From the NCBI GenBank assembly GCA_018713375.1, contig DVOV01000203.1, positions 1 to 6,049 on the forward strand: a DNA stretch of 6,049 bases. Reading direction: 5' to 3'. The DNA is from Candidatus Scatomorpha stercorigallinarum (GTDB lineage: Bacteria; Bacillota_A; Clostridia; Oscillospirales; Oscillospiraceae). A model generated the notes under the pieces. The model made no database searches. It was not told the origin of the DNA and worked only from the letters and a program-made list of their open reading frames with translations. The position numbers and the translations under genes were made by a program. Shown piece by piece: positions 1 to 4,556 of the stretch (position 1 is the first letter of the stretch; each line of letters opens with the position of its first letter).

Positions 1-1
1 C

Positions 2-538
2 GCCTACGGCCACGTGATCGGCGTCGTCACCGCCAAGACGGGCGACAGCGCCTCCTCCGCCGGCACCGAGGGCCTCAACTTCGCCATCCCCATCGACGAC
101 GCGGCCCGCATCGCCAACAACATCATCGAGCGCGCGGAGACCGGCAGCAGCGAGACGCTGGGCAACGCCTATCTGGGCATCACCGCGCAGGACATCGACC
201 GCCAGTTCCAGCAGTACTACGGCTTCCCCGCCGGCGCGTTCGTCTACTCCGTTGAGGAGGGCGGCGCGGCCGAGGCCGCGGGGCTGAAGGTGGGCGACGT
301 CATCACCGAGCTGGACGGTTTCTCCATCAGCGGCCGCGACGACCTGGTGAACGAGCTGAGCTTCCACTCCGCGGGCGAGACGGTGGACATGACCGTCTAC
401 CGCAGCGGCGAATATATCACCCTCACCGTCACTTTTGGCGAGCGCCCGGCCGAGGAGGCTGACGCCCAGACCACACCCACCGAGAGCAGCGGCTACTACA
501 ACGAGTACGACTTCGGCTGGGGCAACCTCATCGGCTGA
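2..538 (+). CDS. HtrA/DegP-like trypsin-like serine protease, C-terminal part (5' truncated by window)
   Basis: The reading frame is open from the first bases, so the true start lies upstream; the GTG at 14 is internal. The 178 visible residues begin in the last strands of the S1C protease domain: VIGVVTAK near residue 5 and GLNFAIP at 24-30, a segment that in HtrA proteins follows the catalytic serine, which is not in view. A single PDZ domain spans roughly residues 55-150 (NAYLGI, then GAAEAAGLKVGDVI, the carboxylate-loop and helix region). The tail is acidic and Thr/Ser-rich and ends in Tyr/Trp-rich sequence (GYYNEYDFGWGNLIG). Known family role: extracytoplasmic, usually membrane-anchored protein quality control, with PDZ domains recognising exposed C-termini. 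The anchor and the catalytic triad cannot be checked here. A terminator follows about 107 bases later and the next gene has its own promoter, so it is probably not co-transcribed with lplA. Confidence 0.93.
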   Translation, partial: AYGHVIGVVTAKTGDSASSAGTEGLNFAIPIDDAARIANNIIERAETGSSETLGNAYLGITAQDIDRQFQQYYGFPAGAFVYSVEEGGAAEAAGLKVGDVITELDGFSISGRDDLVNELSFHSAGETVDMTVYRSGEYITLTVTFGERPAEEADAQTTPTESSGYYNEYDFGWGNLIG

Positions 539-644
539 GCGCCGCTCCCCTCCCACGGGAGTTCACATAGATCGTAAGGCATAAGCAGTTCTCATTCATC
601 TTTCACTTTTACTCCTCTCTTATTGTTTTCCCCTCTCTTTAGCG

Positions 645-690
645 AAGGCGTCCGTTCCCGCAAGGGCCGGGCGCCTTTGTCTTTTTTCTT
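645..690 (+). terminator. Intrinsic terminator downstream of the HtrA-like gene
   Basis: Bases 645-654 (AAGGCGTCCG) pair with 668-677 (CGGGCGCCTT) in a 10-bp stem with one G-T wobble. Inside it CCC/GGG close a GCAA tetraloop (657-666). A T-rich tail, with six consecutive T at 682-687, follows. This is a classical Rho-independent terminator pointing rightward, and it sits just upstream of the lplA promoter. Confidence 0.85.
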
Positions 691-717
691 GCCATCGGCC
701 GCGCTTTGGCCTATACT
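689..717 (+). promoter_or_regulatory. Sigma70-type promoter of lplA
   Basis: The -35 element TTGCCA (689-694, 5/6 to consensus) is separated by 17 bp from the -10 element TATACT (712-717, 5/6). Transcription should start near 724, about 20 nt before the ATG. The -35 overlaps the tail of the preceding terminator, so lplA looks like an independent transcription unit. Confidence 0.7.
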
Positions 718-733
718 GTTGCCATCTGATGCC

Positions 734-738
734 GGAGG
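734..738 (+). promoter_or_regulatory. Ribosome binding site of lplA
   Basis: GGAGG lies 6 nt before the ATG at 745 and fixes this start. Confidence 0.8.
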
Positions 739-744
739 TGCCCC

Positions 745-1725
745 ATGCTGCGCTATCTTGAGACGGATTCCACCGACCCCGCCTACAACCTCGCCTTTGA
801 GGAGCTGGTGCTCGAGCGCCGGCGGGAGGGGGACTACCTGCTGCTCTGGCAGAACGCCCCCACCGCCGTCATCGGCCTCAACCAGATCGCCGCCGCGGAG
901 GTGGACACGGAGTACGCCGCCGCGCACGGCATCGCCGTCGTGCGCCGCTCCACGGGCGGCGGGGCCGTCTATCACGACGCGGGCAACCTCAACTACTCGC
1001 TCATCGGCGACGCCGGGGACGCCGCCGCGCTCAGCCTGGCGCGCTTCATGCAGCCCGTCTGCGCCGCGCTGCGCTCGCTGGGCGTGCCGGCGGAGGTGAC
1101 GGGCCGCAACGACATCGCCGTGGAGGGCCGCAAGGTCTCCGGCACGGCGCAGCGCCTCTCCGGCGGGCGCGTGCTGCACCACGGCACGCTGCTCTTTGAG
1201 ACGGACAGCGAGACGATGTCCGCCGTGCTGCGCCCCGGCCCGGGGAAGTTCGAGAGCAAGGCCGCCAAAAGCGTGCGCTCGCGCGTGGGGCAGATACGCG
1301 ACTACCTGCCGCCGGATGTCACGCTGGCGGGCTTCCGCTCCGCCCTGCTCGCCGCGCTGGGCGGGTCGGGGCTGGAGCGCGAGCGCCTCACGGACGGCGA
1401 GCTCGCCGCCGTGGAGCGCCTGGCGGAGGAAAAATACCGCTCGCCGGACTGGACCTGGGGCCGCGCGCCGCTCTTCGGCTTCAGCAATGAGCGGCGCTTC
1501 GCCGCGGGGACGCTGGCCGTCTCGCTGGACGTGGAGGAGGGCGTGATACGCGCCGCGCGCATCAGCGGCGATTTCCTGGCCGTCGTCCCCTGTACGCCGG
1601 CCGAGGAGGCCCTGCGCGGCGCGCCCTTCGAGCGCGCGGCCGTCGCGGCGGCGCTCGCGCCGCTGGACCTGCCGCCCATGCTCGGCGGCATGGGCGCGGA
1701 GGAGCTGCTCTCGCTCATGTTCTGA
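745..1725 (+). CDS. lplA: Lipoate-protein ligase A
   Basis: A 326-residue protein of the usual LplA length with both expected domains. The catalytic domain carries RRSTGGGAVYHD (67-78) and NLNYSLI (81-87), followed by GRNDIAVEGRKVSGTAQR (120-137), where K130 matches the conserved lysine that binds lipoyl-AMP. LHHGTLLFETD continues the fold. The C-terminal accessory domain begins around the SPDWTWGRAP segment, the hallmark that separates LplA from octanoyl transferases. Known reaction: ATP-dependent activation of free lipoate to lipoyl-AMP and transfer to a lysine of E2 or GcvH lipoyl domains, in the cytoplasm. The ATG at 745 is set by GGAGG. Its position next to an AcoR-like regulator and an E1 alpha gene suggests that it serves the lipoyl domain of the E2 expected further right; this is inference, since it has its own promoter and could be a housekeeping salvage enzyme. 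Arginine codons are almost all CGN. Confidence 0.95.
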   Translation: MLRYLETDSTDPAYNLAFEELVLERRREGDYLLLWQNAPTAVIGLNQIAAAEVDTEYAAAHGIAVVRRSTGGGAVYHDAGNLNYSLIGDAGDAAALSLARFMQPVCAALRSLGVPAEVTGRNDIAVEGRKVSGTAQRLSGGRVLHHGTLLFETDSETMSAVLRPGPGKFESKAAKSVRSRVGQIRDYLPPDVTLAGFRSALLAALGGSGLERERLTDGELAAVERLAEEKYRSPDWTWGRAPLFGFSNERRFAAGTLAVSLDVEEGVIRAARISGDFLAVVPCTPAEEALRGAPFERAAVAAALAPLDLPPMLGGMGAEELLSLMF

Positions 1726-1783
1726 ATGTTTTGTCTCAAATGCGCCGCTTTGGCGAGGGGCGTCTGCATAAAATACAATCCCG

Positions 1784-1820
1784 TCTCAAAATTTCTGTAA
1801 AATATGCTGAAAATTTGAGA
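1784..1820 (+). promoter_or_regulatory. Imperfect 37-bp dyad upstream of the regulator promoter (candidate operator)
   Basis: TCTCAAAATTTC (1784-1795) and GAAAATTTGAGA (1809-1820) are inverted repeats matching at 11 of 12 positions, separated by 13 bp. The right arm is contained in a 16-bp box also found upstream of the Lin0512 gene. A further GTCTCAAA copy lies exactly 50 bp upstream of the left arm (1733-1740 versus 1783-1790). No binding protein can be assigned from sequence; the Fis-type regulator next door is the natural candidate. Confidence 0.5.
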
Positions 1821-1821
1821 A
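1806..1821 (+). repeat. 16-bp promoter-associated box, copy 1
   Basis: GCTGAAAATTTGAGAA occurs here and again at 3990-4005 without a mismatch. In both places the box starts exactly 53 bp before the first base of a TATAAT -10 element and 30 bp before the -35, as expected for a shared regulatory site and not for a random repeat. Confidence 0.7.
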
Positions 1822-1835
1822 CAGCGCGGCGCTTG

Positions 1836-1864
1836 TTGCCAAAGCGCTGCGCGGACGGTATAAT
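1836..1864 (+). promoter_or_regulatory. Sigma70-type promoter of the AcoR-like regulator
   Basis: The -35 TTGCCA (1836-1841) and a perfect -10 TATAAT (1859-1864) have 17-bp spacing, predicting a start near 1871. The -35 lies in the 7-nt centre of an 11-bp inverted repeat (1824-1834 with 1842-1852, one G-T pair), which may be an operator or a cruciform-prone site. There is no -24/-12 element with correct spacing in this gap. Confidence 0.75.
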
Positions 1865-1870
1865 GGGAGT

Positions 1871-1905
1871 GCCGGGAGCGCCTGTTGCGGCGCCCCCGGC
1901 CTTTT
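1871..1905 (+). terminator. Hairpin with short T-run: lplA terminator or leader attenuator of the regulator gene
   Basis: A GC-rich stem pairs 1871-1882 with 1889-1900 (11 of 12 pairs, one A-C mismatch) around a 6-nt loop, followed by CTTTT. It could stop read-through from lplA. Because the predicted transcript of the regulator promoter begins at about 1871, the same hairpin would form the very 5' end of the regulator mRNA, where it could attenuate transcription or stabilise the message. The T-run is short, so termination efficiency is uncertain. Confidence 0.5.
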
Positions 1906-1911
1906 ACACAT

Positions 1912-1918
1912 GAGGGGG
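1912..1918 (+). promoter_or_regulatory. Ribosome binding site deciding the GTG start of the regulator
   Basis: GAGGGGG ends 9 nt before the GTG at 1928. The alternative ATG at 1910 overlaps this site and has no purine-rich site upstream (only a CCTTTTACAC stretch), so GTG 1928 is preferred, giving a protein starting (M)KDLRKLEEIW. Confidence 0.65.
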
Positions 1919-1927
1919 ACACATAAA

Positions 1928-3844
1928 GTGAAGGACCTGCGAAAGCTGGAAGAGATATGGGCGAAGTTCGTCTACGAAGGGGAGATGGACCCCTCCGTGC
2001 AGCCCGCCGTGGCGGAGGGCTGGCGGCGGTGCAGGGCCGCGGGCGTCAACCCCATCGGCGGCCGCGGCCGGCGCGTGGACGACGAGGTCTTCCGCAGCAT
2101 CCGCGAGGCCAACGCCGAACTCATCGACGTGGCCATGCCCATCATGCAGAGCGTTTTCGACATCGTGCGCCGCACGGGCTTCCTGATGGTGCTGACGGAC
2201 AGCGTGGGCTATGTGCTTGAGACGATGGGCGACGAGCGCATCATGGCCATGACGGAGGACCTGCGCTTCGTCCCCGGCGCGCTCTGGGACAACAACAGCG
2301 TGGGCACCAACGCCATCAGCGTGGCGCTCGACTCCAACACCGCCATCCAGATGGCCGGCGCGGAGCACTACTGCCGCACGCACCACGGCTGGACCTGCTC
2401 CGCCGCACCCATCCACGGCGAGAACGGGGAGATCGTCGGCTGCCTGAACATGTCCGGCGAGGCGGCGGACGTCCACGACCACACGCTGGCCGTGGTGCTC
2501 TCGGCGGCCATCGGCATCGAGGGCAAGCTCTCGCTGCTGCACAGCGCCGAGCTTATGCGCTCCGCGCTGGAGGGCAGCGCGGACAGCATCCTCCTGCTGG
2601 GCGAGAACCTGCGCCCCGTCTGGGCCAACAGCGCCGCGGGCGAGCTGCTGGGGCTGGACGGCGGGCAGATAGGCGAGCTGGACGTGCGCGCCCTGCTGCC
2701 GGACCTGGACTGGGACGCGCGCCCCTGGCGGCGCGAGGGCGGCTTTTACGCCGACGACCTGCGCGTGGCTACGGCGGAGGGCATCGTGCGCTGTTCGGCC
2801 GCCATCACCAGCGCGAGCGCGCTCGGCACGCCCACGCTGAACGTAGTGCTCAAGCGGCAGAAGCACCTCATCGCCTCCGTCAACAAGCTCAGCGGCAACC
2901 GCGCGCTCTACACCTTCGACGACATCTTCGCCGCCGACCCGGAGATGAAAAAGACCGTCTCCCTGGCCGCGCGCTACGCGCACTACGACGGCAACATCCT
3001 CATCGAGGGCGAGAGCGGCACGGGCAAGGAGCTCATCGCCCAGGCCATACACAACGCCGGCAGCCGCGCCTCCGGCCCCTTCGTGGCCGTCAACTGCGCC
3101 TCCCTCCACCGGGACATGCTGGACGCCGAGCTCTTCGGCTATGAATCCGGCGCCCTGCCCGGAGCGCCCTCCCGCGGGGGCAGCCCCGGCAAATTCGAGC
3201 TCGCCCACGGCGGCACCCTCTTCCTTGACGAGATCAGCGCCCTGCCGCTGGAGTTCCAGCCCAAGCTGCTGCGCGCGGTGGAGACGCACCGCGTCACCCG
3301 CCTCGGCGGGCAGCAGGAGATGGAGCTCGACATCCGCATCATCTCCTCCACCAACCGGCGGCTGGGCGAGCTGGCCGCCTCCGGACACTTCCGGGATGAC
3401 CTCTATTACCGCCTGAACGTCCTGCGGCTGGAGATACCGCCGCTGCGCTCGCGGCCGGGGGACATCCGCGTCTGCGCCGAGCGCTTCCTCGCACGGCTGA
3501 ACGGCCGCGACCCCTCGCAGGCCAAGTCCATGTCCGAGGACTTCCTCGAGGGCCTGCTGGCCTACGGCTGGCCCGGCAACGTGCGCGAGCTGCAAAACGG
3601 CGTCGAACGCGCCTTCTACTCCACGCCGGAGAGTGTCCTTGGCGCGCAGAGCCTGCCCCTGGCGGTGGGCGACGCCCCCGCCCCCAGCGCCGAGGCGCCC
3701 GCCGAGAGCGGGGAGATCCTCGCCGCGCTCACGCTCTGCGGCGGGGACGTGGAAAAGGCCGCGGAGCGCCTGGGCGTCAGCCGCGCCACGCTCTACCGCC
3801 GCATCAAGCGCTACGGCATCGACCTGCGCGGCTCGCGGCAGTGA
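1928..3844 (+). CDS. acoR: AcoR-family GAF-PAS-AAA+-Fis transcriptional regulator with degenerate GAFTGA motif
   Basis: From the GTG start the protein has 638 residues, typical for AcoR. Order of domains: N-terminal region with QPAVAEGWRRC; GAF-type sensor about 65-195 (DNNSVGTNAIS and HYCRTHHGWTCSAAPI are AcoR/DhaR-like); PAS-like about 210-300; AAA+ domain about 340-560 with Walker A GESGTGKE (361-368), Walker B FLDE with D434/E435, and FRDDLYYRLNV (488-498) around the arginine finger; Fis-type helix-turn-helix about 594-634 (AAERLGVSRATLYRRIKRYG). The loop that should read GAFTGA is GALPGA (408-413). Family knowledge: such proteins are sigma54 activators sensing acetoin or related compounds, and the loop contacts sigma54. 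The altered loop, with the sigma70-type promoters around it, suggests action without sigma54. The symbol is by family resemblance; the true ligand is unknown. It probably controls the Lin0512-SDR-acoA genes and itself. Confidence 0.9.
   Translation: MKDLRKLEEIWAKFVYEGEMDPSVQPAVAEGWRRCRAAGVNPIGGRGRRVDDEVFRSIREANAELIDVAMPIMQSVFDIVRRTGFLMVLTDSVGYVLETMGDERIMAMTEDLRFVPGALWDNNSVGTNAISVALDSNTAIQMAGAEHYCRTHHGWTCSAAPIHGENGEIVGCLNMSGEAADVHDHTLAVVLSAAIGIEGKLSLLHSAELMRSALEGSADSILLLGENLRPVWANSAAGELLGLDGGQIGELDVRALLPDLDWDARPWRREGGFYADDLRVATAEGIVRCSAAITSASALGTPTLNVVLKRQKHLIASVNKLSGNRALYTFDDIFAADPEMKKTVSLAARYAHYDGNILIEGESGTGKELIAQAIHNAGSRASGPFVAVNCASLHRDMLDAELFGYESGALPGAPSRGGSPGKFELAHGGTLFLDEISALPLEFQPKLLRAVETHRVTRLGGQQEMELDIRIISSTNRRLGELAASGHFRDDLYYRLNVLRLEIPPLRSRPGDIRVCAERFLARLNGRDPSQAKSMSEDFLEGLLAYGWPGNVRELQNGVERAFYSTPESVLGAQSLPLAVGDAPAPSAEAPAESGEILAALTLCGGDVEKAAERLGVSRATLYRRIKRYGIDLRGSRQ
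3149..3166 (+). other. Degenerate GAFTGA loop codons (GALPGA)
   Basis: The codons GGC GCC CTG CCC GGA GCG encode G408-A409-L410-P411-G412-A413. The flanks ELFGYESG before and GGSPGKFELAHGGTLFLDE after are otherwise canonical, so the alignment to GAFTGA is unambiguous: Phe to Leu and Thr to Pro. No frameshift is present. Confidence 0.9.
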
Positions 3845-3851
3845 AGCGCGA

Positions 3852-3871
3852 TTCTCAGCGCCGGCTGAGAA
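3852..3871. repeat. Perfect 8-bp inverted repeat just after the regulator gene
   Basis: TTCTCAGC and GCTGAGAA flank a 4-bp centre (GCCG), starting 8 bp after the regulator stop. It could be the first part of a tandem transcription stop, but no T-run follows. It embeds the TCTCA/TGAGA half-sites, so an operator is equally possible. Confidence 0.55.
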
Positions 3872-3887
3872 AGCTGATATAAATCTC

Positions 3888-3936
3888 AGGGATTGAGATG
3901 AATTTGTCGAAATTCATCTCAATCCCTTGTTATTTT
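3888..3936 (+). terminator. Terminator of the regulator gene: perfect 18-bp stem
   Basis: Bases 3888-3905 are perfectly complementary to 3910-3927, closing a 4-nt GTCG loop, followed by TTGTTATTTT. The stem is unusually long and rather AT-rich for an intrinsic terminator. Because the arms contain TGAGAT/ATCTCA it may also bind a protein, or terminate on both strands. Confidence 0.75.
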
Positions 3937-3989
3937 GCTGTCAATTTGTGCATCTGCTCCAAGCGGCCACTTGCTATTTTATGGCTAAC

Positions 3990-4005
3990 GCTGAAAATTT
4001 GAGAA
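3990..4005 (+). repeat. 16-bp promoter-associated box, copy 2
   Basis: This is an exact copy of the box at 1806-1821 (GCTGAAAATTTGAGAA), again 53 bp upstream of the -10 and 30 bp upstream of the -35. The TGAGA inside it is followed by another TGAGA exactly 21 bp later (4000 to 4021), two helical turns, so both would face the same side of the DNA. Confidence 0.7.
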
Positions 4006-4019
4006 TTTGCTGCTTGATA

Positions 4020-4048
4020 TTGAGATTTTCCCCATGCCGCGTTATAAT
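4020..4048 (+). promoter_or_regulatory. Sigma70-type promoter of the Lin0512-SDR-acoA genes
   Basis: The -35 TTGAGA (4020-4025, 5/6) and a perfect -10 TATAAT (4043-4048) are separated by 17 bp; the start should fall near 4055. The -35 coincides with a TGAGA half-site, so a protein bound there would compete with polymerase, whereas the 16-bp box lies just upstream in an activator-like position. Confidence 0.75.
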
Positions 4049-4076
4049 GTCACCGTCGGAAACGTGAGCACATCGC

Positions 4077-4084
4077 GGAGGTGA
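4077..4084 (+). promoter_or_regulatory. Full-consensus ribosome binding site pointing to a CTG start
   Basis: GGAGGTGA matches the anti-Shine-Dalgarno core over eight bases. It overlaps the only canonical start candidate (GTG 4081), which therefore cannot use it. Its GGAGG core lies 8 nt before CTG 4090, an ideal distance. Confidence 0.65.
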
Positions 4085-4449
4085 GAATCCTGAAAAAATT
4101 CATCGTCGAGTTCGGCCTGGGCACGGATTTCCACGGGCAGGATGTGACCAAGGCCGCCAAAAAAGCCGCCAAGGACGCGGTGTCCCGCAGCTGCCTCTGC
4201 GGGCTGGAGGAAGTCCTGGGATTGACGGACTTCAAAGAGCAGGTGTTCATCCGCGCGACGGTGGCGGTGACGCGGCCGGAGGACGTCCGCTGCGAGGAAG
4301 TGGCGGAGGTGTTCCCCGTGGGCACCGTGGAGGTCGTTGCGGTACAGGGAGGGCTGAAGTGCGACGGGCTGTGCATCCCCGCCTTCGGCGACTGCGACAA
4401 GAGCATAGAAGCGGCGGTAGCCGCTGTGGAGGTTTACGTGGAAGAATAG
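4081..4449 (+). CDS. Lin0512-family conserved hypothetical protein
   Basis: I recognise the Lin0512 family (TIGR02058/PF09585), small proteins of about 120 residues with no established function. Signature stretches are KKFIVEFGLGTDFHGQDVTKAAKKA at the N-terminus, SRSCLCGLEEVLGL, a central VAVTRPEDV strand segment, and the C-terminal IEAAVAAVEVYVEE. The coordinates use the canonical GTG (122 residues), but the strong ribosome binding site overlaps that codon. Starting at CTG 4090 gives a 119-residue protein beginning (M)KKFIVEFG, as family members typically do, and I consider that the likelier start. Numbered from the CTG, six cysteines (35, 37, 68, 91, 95, 102) and H15 could bind metal; this is speculation. 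No signal peptide or membrane segment is seen, so it should be cytoplasmic. It is the first gene behind the shared-box promoter and lies 107 bp before the SDR. Confidence 0.85.
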   Translation: MRILKKFIVEFGLGTDFHGQDVTKAAKKAAKDAVSRSCLCGLEEVLGLTDFKEQVFIRATVAVTRPEDVRCEEVAEVFPVGTVEVVAVQGGLKCDGLCIPAFGDCDKSIEAAVAAVEVYVEE

Positions 4450-4462
4450 CGGCTCCGGCCGA

Positions 4463-4477
4463 TTTTATGACATAAAA
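4463..4477. repeat. Perfect 15-bp palindrome in the Lin0512-SDR gap
   Basis: TTTTATG and CATAAAA flank a central A. The octamer ATTTTATG (4462-4469) also occurs at 3976-3983 and, inverted, at 1767-1774, all in intergenic DNA. It may be a protein binding site; no promoter with good spacing is visible beside it. Confidence 0.45.
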
Positions 4478-4506
4478 CCAAGGAAAGAAGGCGATCTGAG
4501 GAAAAG

Positions 4507-4527
4507 GCCCGGAAGAGAAAGCCGGGC
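4507..4527 (+). other. Short hairpin ahead of the SDR gene
   Basis: GCCCGG (4507-4512) pairs with CCGGGC (4522-4527) around a 9-nt purine-rich loop. No T-run follows, so it is unlikely to terminate; it may be an mRNA processing or stability element between two co-transcribed genes. Confidence 0.35.
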
Positions 4528-4556
4528 TCTTGATAAATGAAAGGAGAATGTAAACA

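Larger units (their letters stand above)
3845..4080. other. Regulatory intergenic region rich in TGAGA/TCTCA half-sites
   Basis: This gap is distinctly AT-richer than the flanking genes and holds no plausible gene. It contains seven TGAGA or TCTCA pentamers (3853-3857, 3866-3870, 3884-3888, 3894-3898, 3917-3921, 4000-4004, 4021-4025), far above the fraction of one expected by chance in this length. Several are paired as dyads, and the last overlaps the -35 of the Lin0512 promoter. Confidence 0.75.

Noticed and set aside
590..594. TCTCA pentamer upstream of lplA
   Set aside because: A single copy, about 95 bp from the lplA -35, with no partner half-site and no match to the 16-bp box; not counted with the regulatory cluster.
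708..722. Possible sigma54 -24/-12 element before lplA (TTGG...TTGC)
   Set aside because: GG and GC are separated by 11 bases; sigma54 promoters require 10. A well-spaced sigma70 promoter covers the same place.
592..1182. - strand and shifted-frame open frames over lplA (592-1182, 623-1099, 993-1268, 1196-1546, 1302-1922)
   Set aside because: All overlap the convincing lplA frame, are Arg/Ala/Pro-rich shadow translations and have no family motifs.
1751..1767. Possible sigma54 element before the regulator (TGGCGAG...CTGC)
   Set aside because: The GG to GC gap is 12 bases and there is no good match to the -12 TTGC; the sigma70 promoter at 1836-1864 is far better.
1731..1913. 60-residue + strand open frame between lplA and the regulator
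   Set aside because: It runs across the inverted repeats, promoter and hairpin of the regulatory gap; it has no Shine-Dalgarno site at its start and the translation shows no family motif.
1904..3595. 563-residue open frame on the - strand opposite the regulator
   Set aside because: It is antisense to a clearly recognisable AcoR-family gene; its composition (Ala/Val/His/Gly-rich, no motifs) is what GC-rich coding DNA gives on the opposite strand, and no ribosome binding site supports it.
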